Assembly: GCA_008933615.1 (NCBI GenBank)
Contig: WBUR01000030.1
Span: forward strand, 1-54,087
Source of the DNA: a bacterium
GTDB lineage: Bacteria > CLD3 > SB21
Direction of reading: 5' to 3'
Length of the DNA stretch: 54,087 nucleotides
Each line of letters opens with the position of its first letter. Position 1 is the stretch's first letter. Of the stretch, positions 45,511-54,087 are shown piece by piece. A program made the position numbers and the translations under genes. A model generated the notes under the pieces. That model saw only the letters and a program-made list of their open reading frames with translations, was not told the DNA's origin and did not search any database.

Positions 45511-47910
45511 ATGTTCAAAAATTATTTAAAAATCGCAATCCGGAATTTACTAAAGCACCGAGCTTATTCCGCGATCAACGTACTCGGTCTCGCCGTGGGC
45601 ATTTCCGCATGTCTGTTGATCATGGCTTATGTGGTCGATGAATTGAACTATGATCAATATCATACAGGCGCCGATCGTATTTATCGCGGCAGCATTTCGG
45701 CCCGGATAAACGGAAAGAATCTCAACGCTGTGACGACCTGCGCACCTTTGGCTGATGCGCTCGCACGGGAAATTCCGGAAGTCGAAGCGAGCGCACGTCT
45801 CTATAGAGCAGGTAACTTTACGACCCGCCTGGGTGACAAGAGCTTTAATGAGGACAAATTCTTCCATGCCGACGCGTCGGTGTTCCGCGTTTTTACGATA
45901 CCCCTGGTGAAAGGCAACGCTGAAAATGCTTTGACAGAGCCGTACTCAATGATCCTCAGTGAGAGGATGGCGGAGAAGTATTTCGGTAATGAAGATCCGA
46001 TGGGTAAAGTTATCACAACGGACGGACGCTATGACTACAAGATCACGGGCGTTTTTAAGAATGTACCTGCTCAGTCCCATGTGCATTTCGACTTTCTTGC
46101 CTCATTCAATTCCCGTGACGAAAGCAAGGATGACCAATGGTTATCCAATAATATTATTACTTACGTCAGACTTAAAGATATCGGGATGTATAATGATTTT
46201 CAGTCCAAGATGCAGCCTTTGGTCATGAAATATGCAGGCCCGCAGCTTAAAAAGATCGTCGGTATTACCATGGAGGAGTGGTTCAAGAACGGCGGTGCCT
46301 ATAATTACGTTTTTCAGCCGATTACTTCGATCCATCTTCACTCGCAACTGAATAATGAGATAGAACCCAACGGAAATATTATTTATGTATACATCTTTTC
46401 TGTCATAGCGGTTTTTATACTTTTGATAGCCTGCATCAATTTCATGAATCTTGCAACGGCTCGTTCCTCTAATCGCGCAAAAGAAGTAGGCGTGAGGAAG
46501 GCGCTCGGTTCGATGAAGAGTCAGCTGATGCATATGTTCCTGACAGAATCGGTGTTTATTAGTCTGCTGGCAACGGCGATCGCCATAGGATTAGCGGAAC
46601 TCTTTCTGCCGGCGTTTAATGATCTCACGGGCAAGGGGCTTGAGGTCAATCTTGTGTCCAATCCGCTGGTGTTGTTGGCGCTCCTGCTTGTTGCTCTATT
46701 GGTCGGTCTCCTTGCGGGGAGTTATCCTGCCTTTTATTTGTCTGCTTTTGATCCGATCGCCGTACTCAAAGGCAAACTGGCCGGCGGAGCCAAAGGCCGG
46801 ATCCTGCGTAGTACGCTGGTGGTAATGCAGTTCTCCATTTCGGTGGCTCTGATCATAGGAACATTGGTCATTAGGGGCCAGATAGATTTTGTTCAGAATA
46901 AGAAAATGGGTTTTGACAAAGAACATGTACTCGTTGTGGACAACATTTGGCTGATGCGCGACCAGCGTCAGAGCTTCAAACAAGCCTTGATGACCGTGAA
47001 TGGCGTTGAACACGTGACTGTGGCCAACGGTGTACCCGGGCAGGACATCGGCAATTCCGCTTTTTATACCGAAGGACATCAGAACGATCCAAGGTTGCTG
47101 TGGACGCTGCGTTCCGATTTCGACATTGCTAAAACACTTAAGATGGAAATCTCCGAAGGACGTGATTTTTCCAATGAATTTGCCACGGATTCCACGTCCG
47201 TTATTCTCAACGAAGCCGCGGTGAAAGTTCTTGGTTTAACCAAGCCGCTCGCGCAGTTTATTTACCGTTTCAGCGAGGATAAGCCGCTCAAAGTGATCGG
47301 TGTGGTCAAAGACTTCAATTTCCAGTCTCTGCACCAGGAGATTCAGCCGCTGGTGATTCTGCCCGAAGGACGTGGATCTGTTGCTGCAATTCGGATTCGT
47401 CCGGACAATATTGCCGGTACGGTAGCTTCTGTGGAAAAGATCTGGAATCAGTTTCAGGCCGGACAGCCTTTTGTATATTCATTTCTTGATGAAGATTTTG
47501 ACGCACTCTATCGCGCAGAACAACGTGTTTCGAAAATAATAAGTATCTTCGCCGGCCTTGCCATTTTTATTGCGTGTTTAGGGCTGTTGGGGTTAGCGGC
47601 CTATACGGCAGAGCAACGAACAAAGGAAATCGGAATTAGAAAAGTTCTTGGCGCGTCAGCCGCAGGTATTGTCGCACTGTTGTCGAAAGAGTTTTTGAAA
47701 TGGGTTTTGATATCCAATTTGATCGCCTGGCCGTTGGCGTATTATTTTATGAACTCGTGGCTGGAAAATTTCGCATACCGCATCGACATTACGATGGGAG
47801 TATTTGTCATAGCTGGAGGAGCGGCACTTTGTATTGCGTTGTTAACGGTGAGTCTGCAGGCATTTAAAGCGGCTTCAGCCAATCCGGTCGAGGCGCTGAA
47901 GTATGAATAA
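45511..47910 (+). CDS. MacB/FtsX-type permease D
   Basis: 799 residues: opening NYLKIAIRNLLKHRAYSAIN, ELNYDQYHTGADRIYRG, first FtsX helices with IACINFMNLATARSSNRAKE and EVGVRKALGSMKSQ, second bundle with EIGIRKVLGASAAG, end ANPVEALKYE. Closest in these landmarks to copies E and F. Fifty bases follow permease C, and no terminator is seen between them. The start has an ACAGGTG ribosome site. Confidence 0.9.
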   Translation: MFKNYLKIAIRNLLKHRAYSAINVLGLAVGISACLLIMAYVVDELNYDQYHTGADRIYRGSISARINGKNLNAVTTCAPLADALAREIPEVEASARLYRAGNFTTRLGDKSFNEDKFFHADASVFRVFTIPLVKGNAENALTEPYSMILSERMAEKYFGNEDPMGKVITTDGRYDYKITGVFKNVPAQSHVHFDFLASFNSRDESKDDQWLSNNIITYVRLKDIGMYNDFQSKMQPLVMKYAGPQLKKIVGITMEEWFKNGGAYNYVFQPITSIHLHSQLNNEIEPNGNIIYVYIFSVIAVFILLIACINFMNLATARSSNRAKEVGVRKALGSMKSQLMHMFLTESVFISLLATAIAIGLAELFLPAFNDLTGKGLEVNLVSNPLVLLALLLVALLVGLLAGSYPAFYLSAFDPIAVLKGKLAGGAKGRILRSTLVVMQFSISVALIIGTLVIRGQIDFVQNKKMGFDKEHVLVVDNIWLMRDQRQSFKQALMTVNGVEHVTVANGVPGQDIGNSAFYTEGHQNDPRLLWTLRSDFDIAKTLKMEISEGRDFSNEFATDSTSVILNEAAVKVLGLTKPLAQFIYRFSEDKPLKVIGVVKDFNFQSLHQEIQPLVILPEGRGSVAAIRIRPDNIAGTVASVEKIWNQFQAGQPFVYSFLDEDFDALYRAEQRVSKIISIFAGLAIFIACLGLLGLAAYTAEQRTKEIGIRKVLGASAAGIVALLSKEFLKWVLISNLIAWPLAYYFMNSWLENFAYRIDITMGVFVIAGGAALCIALLTVSLQAFKAASANPVEALKYE

Positions 47911-47967
47911 ATATAAACGGATTATGTCTTTGGTAGCCAATTGTTGTAAGCAACAAAGGAGTCGTTG

Positions 47968-50376
47968 ATGTTCAAAAACTATTTTAAGATAGCTTTACGA
48001 AATTTATTCAAACACAAACTGTATTCTTCGATCAACATTATGGGCCTGGCTGTTGGGATGGCTTGTTGCATGCTCATAATCATGTACGTCATGTTTGAAT
48101 CAAGTTATGACGGGTATCATAAAAATGCGGGACGCATGTACCGTGTATGGCGGGAATTTATGAACCCCGATAGCGCGACGAGCCTTACATTGGGGCCTAT
48201 AGCGCCAAAATTTGCTCCGCTATTCCGTGAAAATTTTCCGGAATTTGAACATGTGACGCAAATAATACCGGATCGGGGAAGCCTAATCAGCCGGGATAAT
48301 CAGTTTTTCAATGAGCCCGGTTTCATGTGGGCGGATGAGCATTTCTTTGATGTGTTTACGGCCCAATGGATTGATGGCGATGCAGTGACGGCCTTGAAGG
48401 AACCGAATTCGGTCATAGTGACGAGGTCGATGGCTAATAAATATTTCGGTGATCAAAACCCAATGGGGCAGTCGATAACCTATGAGCGGGAAGTTGCGTT
48501 TAAGGTTACCGGAGTAATTGAAGACACGCCCTTGAATTCGCATTTTCATTTTGATTTTCTCGCCTCGTTTGTATCACTAAAAAATTTAGCTCCTTCAAAC
48601 TTTCTTGAAACATGGGGCAGCAATAATTTTTCCACCTATGTTGTTCTAAAAGACGGCGAGTCTCCGGATCGTATGGAGAGCAAATTTCCGGAATTCTTGG
48701 ACCGGCATATGCCCGAGCAACAAGGCCGTAAGCCAAGTCAATTTACGCGCCTGCATATGCAGCCTGTAACGGATATTCATTTATATTCGCATTTGAATTC
48801 AGAGATCGGGGAAAACAGTGACATTACATACATCTATATATTACTTGCTGTAGCATTATTTGTATTGCTGATCGCTTGCATTAATTATGTGAATTTAGCA
48901 ACGGCACGCTCCATGCGTCGGGCAAAAGAAGTGGGCATGAGAAAAGTGCTCGGAGCTCAGTATGCACAACTCATGCGTCAGTTTGTCGGCGAATCACTGA
49001 TCATGGCATTTATAGCCATGGCCGTCGCAATCCTGTTGGTAGAATTAACGTTACCTTTTTTCAATGGATTTGTGAACAGGTCACTCGAACTTGATTACTT
49101 AAATAATCTATGGAGTTTTCTGTCTCTAATAGGTATTACCGCCATCGTCGGAATTCTGACAGGCAGCTACCCTGCTTTTTTTCTCGCAAAGAGCAAAACA
49201 TTACTTGTATTAAAAAACGTCAAAGAAAATTCAAATCCAAAAAGTTGGCTTCGTTCGTCGTTGGTAATATTGCAATTCTCGATTTCTATAATTCTTATCA
49301 TCAGCATGGGTATTGTATATAATCAACTGAGTTATCTTCACGACAAGGATATGGGTTTTAATAAAGAGCAGATTGTTGTATTGCCCAGCGGCCAAAGCAT
49401 GTTGACCGACTTGGAAACTTTCAAAAATAAGTTGCTGCAAAATACCAACATAATCTGCGTTTCCGCAGCAAAACGAATTCCGTCGGACCGCTTGTTAGAT
49501 GCAGGAGGTGCCAGTATAATAAAAAACGGTAAAGTGCAAGCCGTTAATTTCCGAATCGCCAGTCTCAATGTGGATCATGACTATATTCCGACGTTTGAGA
49601 TGAAAATGGCCGCAGGTAGGAATTTTCAAAAACAATTGGCCAGCGATTCGATGAAAGCTTTCATCATCAATGAAAAGGCTGCGGCTATGCTGGGATGGAC
49701 ATCTCCGCAAGATGCCGTCGGGCAGCCCTTCAACTATTCCGATCGTGAAGGCTTCATTATCGGCGTTGTTAAAGATTTCCACTTTGAATCATTGCATCAG
49801 GAGATTGCCCCCATTGTCATGAGAATATCCACATCGTCATTGAACAAGATCTCGATTCGTATTCGTCCGCAAGACATTCCATCGACGATTGGTTTTTTAC
49901 AATCAATATGGCAGGAATATCGTGCGGACTATCCGTTTGAATATGCTTTTGTGGATGATCGTTTTGATCAACTTTACCGTAACGAGGAAAAATTAGGGCA
50001 GGTGTTCGGGTTTTTTGCGGGCTTATCTATTTTTATCGCATGTATGGGATTGCTTGGTTTGGCCGCATTTATGACAGAGTTGCGAACAAAAGAGATCGGT
50101 ATTCGTAAAGTGCATGGAGCATCTGTAGGTAATATTACTGTGATGATTTCCAAAGAGTTTATGAAATTTATTATTGTTGCGAGTCTTATTGCGTGGTGTA
50201 TTTCTTATTTCGCTATGCACCGATGGTTAAGTTTGTTCGCATATCATATTGAAATGAATTACTTCACATTTGTTTTGGCTTCAATGGTAGCGCTTGTAAT
50301 CGCATTGAGTACGGTAGGATTCCAAGCCGTCAAAGCCGCGACGGCAAATCCTGTAGAAGCTTTGAAATATGAGTAG
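47968..50376 (+). CDS. MacB/FtsX-type permease E
   Basis: 802 residues from ATG 47968; an in-frame TTG just before it (47965) is less likely. Landmarks: NYFKIALRNLFKHKLYSSIN, YDGYHKNAGRMYRVW, ATARSMRRAKEVGMRKVLGA, second bundle EIGIRKVHGASVGN, where His replaces the usual Leu in KVLGA, and end ANPVEALKYE. Its DNA is slightly more A/T-rich than its neighbours. AAAGGAG precedes the start; 57 bases follow permease D. Confidence 0.9.
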   Translation: MFKNYFKIALRNLFKHKLYSSINIMGLAVGMACCMLIIMYVMFESSYDGYHKNAGRMYRVWREFMNPDSATSLTLGPIAPKFAPLFRENFPEFEHVTQIIPDRGSLISRDNQFFNEPGFMWADEHFFDVFTAQWIDGDAVTALKEPNSVIVTRSMANKYFGDQNPMGQSITYEREVAFKVTGVIEDTPLNSHFHFDFLASFVSLKNLAPSNFLETWGSNNFSTYVVLKDGESPDRMESKFPEFLDRHMPEQQGRKPSQFTRLHMQPVTDIHLYSHLNSEIGENSDITYIYILLAVALFVLLIACINYVNLATARSMRRAKEVGMRKVLGAQYAQLMRQFVGESLIMAFIAMAVAILLVELTLPFFNGFVNRSLELDYLNNLWSFLSLIGITAIVGILTGSYPAFFLAKSKTLLVLKNVKENSNPKSWLRSSLVILQFSISIILIISMGIVYNQLSYLHDKDMGFNKEQIVVLPSGQSMLTDLETFKNKLLQNTNIICVSAAKRIPSDRLLDAGGASIIKNGKVQAVNFRIASLNVDHDYIPTFEMKMAAGRNFQKQLASDSMKAFIINEKAAAMLGWTSPQDAVGQPFNYSDREGFIIGVVKDFHFESLHQEIAPIVMRISTSSLNKISIRIRPQDIPSTIGFLQSIWQEYRADYPFEYAFVDDRFDQLYRNEEKLGQVFGFFAGLSIFIACMGLLGLAAFMTELRTKEIGIRKVHGASVGNITVMISKEFMKFIIVASLIAWCISYFAMHRWLSLFAYHIEMNYFTFVLASMVALVIALSTVGFQAVKAATANPVEALKYE

Positions 50377-50442
50377 ATAAAAAAAGTGCCCTTAAGAGCG
50401 AATGAATAGTTAGTCATTACCAATAACGATTCACGGAGGATT

Positions 50443-52845
50443 ATGTTAAAAAATTACCTGAAGATCGCTGTACGCAATTTGATCAAACACCGAACATACT
50501 CCCTAATTAATATTTTGGGATTGGCCGTCGGAATGACCGCTTGTCTGCTGATCGTGATGTATGTTTGGGACGAACTGAGTTATGAGGATCAGCATACCAA
50601 TGCAGACCGGATCTACCGGCTTAATTGTAAATATTTCCTTCCAAAGAATGGCGGTTCCGAATCGTATGCGGTGACAGGCCCGGGCGTCGCTCCGGCCATT
50701 GCTCCGGATTATCCAGAAATCCAATCGGTGGTACGAATACGCCCTGAGCATGACAACGTTATTCAGAAACCGAATAGTTCTGAAAACTTTTATGAGACCG
50801 TAGTATTTGCTGACTCCACTCTCTTGGAAGTATTTACACTTCCTTTGGCCTATGGCGAAGCCCACTCGGCGCTGAACGCTCCACACACCATGGTTGTATC
50901 CAAAGCAATGGCTTTGAAATATTTTGGCCGCGAAAATGTTGTTGGTGAGACGCTGGTACTTCCGAAAGATTCCATCCAATTTGCCATTATGGGCGTACTG
51001 AAAGATCCGGTAAGACCTTCCCATCTCCACTACGATTTCATCGCATCCTTTTCAACGTTACGGAGTTTGCACTTTCGCATGGATGGTTGGTGGAACTTCA
51101 ACACCTACACCTTCGTCCTGCTGAAGCCGAAGACCGATATTGGTTCTTTCGCTGAAAAAATGAAGGGGATTTCTCATCGTTATATTCCGAAGCAGGAAGA
51201 GATGTCGGGTTACACACAGGAATATTCGCTGATCAATCTAAGAAACATACATCTTGATTCTCATCTGAGAAATGAATTTTCGTCTAACGGCAAGCGCATT
51301 TATGTCTATACTTTTTTCGGAATCGGTGTGCTCATCCTGATGATCGCGTGTATTAATTTCATGAATCTTTCGACGGCGCGTTCGCTCATTCGCGCCAAGG
51401 AAGTAGGTGTTCGAAAAGTCGTTGGCGCTTTCAGATCCCAACTCATTCGGCAATTCCTAACCGAGTCGGTCGTGATCACTTTTTTTGCTTTGATTCTGTG
51501 CCTGATTTTTTCGGAACTGAGTTTACCGTGGTTAAACGATCTCACCGATAAAAAATTGACTCTGAATATAATCCAGAATCCAATGGCGATGACGACGATC
51601 CTGCTGATCGTGATTATTACTGGCGTGGGAGCCGGTATGTATCCCGCTCTGTTCCTTTCGTCATTTGCCCCGCTCTCCATACTCAAAAGCTTCCGCAGTT
51701 CATCCAAAGGCGCGCTTCTTCGAAAAAGCCTCGTCACGTTTCAGTTCGCCGTGTCGATCGGTTTGATTGCTGGAATATTGCTTGTTCACCGGCAGATCCA
51801 GTTCATGCGCCATGCAGAATTGGGGTTCGCGAAAGATCAGGTTGTAGTGATTCCGATGCACGACGACCGATCGGTTCTTTCATCCTATCAAACACTTCAA
51901 AACGAACTCGAAAAAATGCCCGAGGTGATAAAGACCAGTCTGGCCTCCAAGGTTCCCGGTAAAGAGATGGGCAACAACGTCGTTCGTTTGGGATGGGATG
52001 ACAAGGCGCCGTGGAACGACATGCGTTTTTTGTCGGTCGATTATGATTATTTGAAACTATACGATCTTAAGTTGACGGAAGGGCGATGGTTTGATAGGCA
52101 ATTTACCACGGACGAAAATGAGGCTTTTGTAATCAACGAATCGGCGGTATCGCGCCTCGGTTTTACATCACCGGCTCAAGCCATTGGCCAGCCTCTGCAA
52201 TGGCAAAGGAAGAAAGGAAGAATCATTGGCGTGCTGAAGGATTTTCATTTTATGTCGCTCCAGAATGAGATTGAATCGTTTATTGCTGTTATGGCCAATG
52301 GTCACAACGCTGAATATCTGTCGATCAAGGTCTCCACAGATAATTATCACAGTACGGTAGAACGGATCAAAACACTGTTTCAATCGGTTCTTCCGGGCAG
52401 GGTTTTTGAATATAATTTTTTAAACGAGGATTTTGATAAATTGTATCGTGCGGACGACCGATTCAACACGATATTGTTCGTTTTTACAGGCCTCGCCATC
52501 TTCGTCGCATGTTTGGGGTTATTAGGATTGATATCTTTTACTGCTCAGCAAAGAACAAAAGAAATTGGTATACGAAAAGTCACGGGGGCAACGGTTTCAA
52601 ATATCGTCGTTCTGATCTGTAAGGATTTTATTAAGCTTGTTGTACTTGCAATGATTATAGCGATGCCCCTGGCCTATTATGTACTCACCGTATGGTTACA
52701 GGACTTTCCATATCGAACGGACATGGCCATCTGGATTTTTCCATTAGCCGGACTTATTGCAGTTGTGCTGGCATTTTTCACAGTCAGTTTTCAGGCGACG
52801 AAAGCCGCTTCTGCCAATCCCGTGGAAGCGCTGAAGTATGAGTAA
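50443..52845 (+). CDS. MacB/FtsX-type permease F
   Basis: 800 residues: NYLKIAVRNLIKHRTYSLIN, ELSYEDQHTNADRIYRLN, LSTARSLIRAKEVGVRKVVG, second bundle EIGIRKVTGATVSN and end ANPVEALKYE. The strong GGAGG site precedes the ATG. It is the last permease; a small unknown gene and a second ATPase follow. Together with A-E it gives six permeases to two ATPases. Confidence 0.9.
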   Translation: MLKNYLKIAVRNLIKHRTYSLINILGLAVGMTACLLIVMYVWDELSYEDQHTNADRIYRLNCKYFLPKNGGSESYAVTGPGVAPAIAPDYPEIQSVVRIRPEHDNVIQKPNSSENFYETVVFADSTLLEVFTLPLAYGEAHSALNAPHTMVVSKAMALKYFGRENVVGETLVLPKDSIQFAIMGVLKDPVRPSHLHYDFIASFSTLRSLHFRMDGWWNFNTYTFVLLKPKTDIGSFAEKMKGISHRYIPKQEEMSGYTQEYSLINLRNIHLDSHLRNEFSSNGKRIYVYTFFGIGVLILMIACINFMNLSTARSLIRAKEVGVRKVVGAFRSQLIRQFLTESVVITFFALILCLIFSELSLPWLNDLTDKKLTLNIIQNPMAMTTILLIVIITGVGAGMYPALFLSSFAPLSILKSFRSSSKGALLRKSLVTFQFAVSIGLIAGILLVHRQIQFMRHAELGFAKDQVVVIPMHDDRSVLSSYQTLQNELEKMPEVIKTSLASKVPGKEMGNNVVRLGWDDKAPWNDMRFLSVDYDYLKLYDLKLTEGRWFDRQFTTDENEAFVINESAVSRLGFTSPAQAIGQPLQWQRKKGRIIGVLKDFHFMSLQNEIESFIAVMANGHNAEYLSIKVSTDNYHSTVERIKTLFQSVLPGRVFEYNFLNEDFDKLYRADDRFNTILFVFTGLAIFVACLGLLGLISFTAQQRTKEIGIRKVTGATVSNIVVLICKDFIKLVVLAMIIAMPLAYYVLTVWLQDFPYRTDMAIWIFPLAGLIAVVLAFFTVSFQATKAASANPVEALKYE

Positions 52846-52897
52846 TGATTGATTAGGAGTATAAAATAGAATCTAACTATTAACTGAAGGAGTCGTT

Positions 52898-53152
52898 ATG
52901 GCAGAGATCGTTATCAATATTCCGGATGTAAAGCCGCATGATCTGATAGAGATCGAGGCGAGAGTTAACGGCGAAACGCGCGTGTATCACTATCGTGTAG
53001 AAATGTTTGCTTGGGAGGATTGCGAACCGCATTACTCCGATCGGGCATTGTGTCTGAAAGAGCACCTTGCGCATTATGACGAGAATTGGAAGTTATCTCA
53101 AATTGGCGCGGCAACGGAAAAATCGGTGCAGGTAATTTTTAAACAAGAATAA
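52898..53152 (+). CDS. Small protein of the ABC cluster, unknown
   Basis: An 84-residue soluble protein with no recognised domain: VINIPDVKPHDLIEIEARVN, RVYHYRVEMFAWEDCEP, then a helix CLKEHLAHYDENWKLSQIG and a final strand SVQVIFKQE. It has two Cys and several acidic and aromatic residues. No signal peptide. GAAGGAG precedes the ATG. The position between permease F and ATPase 2 suggests a role in the exporter, but nothing in the sequence identifies it. Confidence 0.6.
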   Translation: MAEIVINIPDVKPHDLIEIEARVNGETRVYHYRVEMFAWEDCEPHYSDRALCLKEHLAHYDENWKLSQIGAATEKSVQVIFKQE

Positions 53153-53189
53153 GGCCTTTGTAAACAACACAAGCTATAATAATTTCTGT

Positions 53190-53205
53190 TGGAACGGCGC
53201 TTGTA
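53190..53205 (+). promoter_or_regulatory. Sigma-54-like promoter before ATPase 2
   Basis: TGGAAC-GGCGC-TTGTA matches TGGCAC-N5-TTGCA at all but two fixed positions with exact spacing. Expected start near 53217, 30 bases before the ATG. It is the best of the three -24/-12 candidates. Confidence 0.5.
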
Positions 53206-53246
53206 ATTGAATTGAAAACATTACAAAATTGATAAGGAATGTTTAC

Positions 53247-53909
53247 ATGATTCGACTTAACAAGATCGAAAAATCCTATTCAACCGGATTTGTGAAGACG
53301 TATGTTCTTCGAGGGATTACATTGGATATTAAACAAGGTGAGTTTGTTTCCATTATGGGGCCATCCGGTTCAGGTAAATCTACGCTGTTACATATTTTAG
53401 GAATGTTAGATGAGCCGACCAACGGAGAATACCATTTTCTCAATGAGCACGTACATAAATTATCAGAAAAACAAAAAACCGAGATTCACAAAGAATACAT
53501 CGGTTTCGTTTTTCAAAGCTACCATTTGATAGATGAATTAACGGTGTATGAAAACATTGAGACGCCGCTATTATACAAAAAAATCAGCGCGTCGGAGCGA
53601 AAAGGTATGGTTTCGGATATATTAGATCGTTTTAATATTGTCGGAAAAAAAGATCTGTTTCCCAATCAATTGTCCGGCGGACAGCAACAAGTTGTAGGTA
53701 TCGCGCGCGCCATCATTGGAAGGCCGAAGCTTATTCTTGCAGACGAACCGACGGGAAATTTGAATTCAGAACAAGGTGAGGAGATCATGAACCTATTCAA
53801 AAAACTTAACAACGAAGGAACAACCATTATTCAGGTCACGCATTCGGAAAAGAACGCTTCGTACGGCAACAAGATTGTTCATCTTTTAGATGGTTGGGTA
53901 CAGGCGTAA
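53247..53909 (+). CDS. ABC transporter ATPase 2 (LolD/MacB type, divergent signature)
   Basis: 220 residues from ATG 53247; the TTG at 53229 is less likely because AAGGAATG lies just before 53247. It aligns with ATPase 1 position by position: Walker A GPSGSGKST (38-46), Q-loop Gln90, Walker B LILADE with Glu167, and the switch His in VTHSEK. Two catalytic-region changes stand out: the signature is LSGGQQQVVGIARAI with Val149 in place of Arg, and the D-loop is GNLNS with Asn173 in place of Asp. It may be a weakened or regulatory partner of ATPase 1, or serve one specific permease. Confidence 0.88.
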   Translation: MIRLNKIEKSYSTGFVKTYVLRGITLDIKQGEFVSIMGPSGSGKSTLLHILGMLDEPTNGEYHFLNEHVHKLSEKQKTEIHKEYIGFVFQSYHLIDELTVYENIETPLLYKKISASERKGMVSDILDRFNIVGKKDLFPNQLSGGQQQVVGIARAIIGRPKLILADEPTGNLNSEQGEEIMNLFKKLNNEGTTIIQVTHSEKNASYGNKIVHLLDGWVQA

Positions 53910-53933
53910 TAAGTTATCCTTATTTTAACGTTG

Positions 53934-54041
53934 CTTATCGGGTTGGCTCACAAATGGAAAAGAACCCTTCAGTCTGAGACCTTATGTTAATGAGTCGGTG
54001 TTTTGATAAGTTTCTTCTAAATTTAAAATGGAGAACTTATC
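53934..54041 (+). ncRNA. Candidate IS110 left-end non-coding RNA (bridge RNA position)
   Basis: The 132 bases between ATPase 2 and the recombinase start can fold into several stem-loops: gggtt/aaccc (53940-53967), cttat/ataag (53981-54010) and the alternative gataagtt-ct/agaacttatc (54005-54041), which would cover the ribosome site. IS110-family elements encode a bridge RNA at this place. The left terminus of the element cannot be fixed here. Confidence 0.35.
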
Positions 54042-54087
54042 ATGGAAACACAAACCTCAAATTTAAGTTTTAAAGGACAACACTTTT
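54042..54087 (+). mobile_element. Start of a probable IS110-family recombinase (cut by window)
   Basis: Only 15 residues are visible. METQTSNLSFKGQHF has the NLxFxGQ layout that, in IS110-family proteins I know, precedes YVGIDVHKK with the first catalytic Asp. A GGAGA site precedes the ATG. It lies just beyond the ABC cluster, so the element probably inserted after ATPase 2. The call depends on a short match. Confidence 0.55.

Noticed and set aside
47936-47965. Sigma-54 site before permease E (TGGTAG...TTGTTG)
   Set aside because: The spacing between the -24 and -12 halves is one base short.

Overview
The window is gene-dense bacterial chromosome of moderate G+C content with a Gram-negative envelope: TonB-dependent receptor, several outer-membrane barrels, lipoproteins and Tat substrates. 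The gene content fits the Bacteroidota/Calditrichota/KSB1 side of the FCB superphylum: a carboxypeptidase-regulatory-like TonB receptor, a sigma-54 regulator with its kinase beside a HlyD/MacB-type ABC cluster, and an array of roughly 800-residue FtsX/MacB permeases. This placement is an inference from gene content. No rRNA, tRNA or CRISPR array was seen.

Region 1 (1-13.5 kb) is mostly housekeeping and envelope genes: a GNAT acetyltransferase cut by the left edge, a membrane-anchored SRPBCC protein, a secreted double-FKBP/TPR isomerase, a FlgO/CsgG-like plus HEAT-repeat protein, a lipoprotein MsrB, a POT-type transporter, a small cupin, a glycine-zipper lipoprotein, acetyl-CoA synthetase, a Cys/Met-metabolism PLP lyase, a repeat-rich gap, a membrane protein, a Tat-exported metallo-beta-lactamase-fold hydrolase and a small barrel.

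Region 2 (13.5-23 kb) is on the minus strand. It holds a large TonB-dependent receptor and a PaoABC-like periplasmic molybdenum hydroxylase operon: a Tat-borne 2Fe-2S subunit, two small envelope proteins, the molybdopterin subunit, a cupin, the FAD/4Fe-4S subunit and a small Cys/His protein.

Region 3 (23-32.5 kb) carries an EamA exporter, an M28 peptidase, an orphan AbrB-type regulator and an aldehyde dehydrogenase. A gene set then follows for an outer-membrane porin, a second barrel, an FMN-binding protein, a four-helix membrane protein and the flavin transferase ApbE. In front of the porin is the most unusual feature of the window: a good sigma-70 promoter followed by four Fur-like palindromes (TTGAGA-N5-TCTCAA) that alternate with three terminator-like hairpins. 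This leader could act as a multi-operator iron switch or as a transcription-attenuation leader.

Region 4 (32.5-54 kb) holds a histidine kinase and NtrC-type sigma-54 activator, a CoA-binding protein, and a plus-strand ABC export cluster. The cluster has one HlyD/MacA-like adaptor, two LolD/MacB-type ATPases and six consecutive paralogous MacB-type permeases, plus a small unknown protein. Sigma-54-like -24/-12 sequences lie before the adaptor and before both ATPases, which fits control by the adjacent two-component system. A frameshifted four-helix-bundle gene flanked by imperfect inverted repeats interrupts the adaptor-ATPase junction. At the right edge the first codons of a probable IS110-family recombinase begin, preceded by a structured non-coding stretch where a bridge RNA would be expected.
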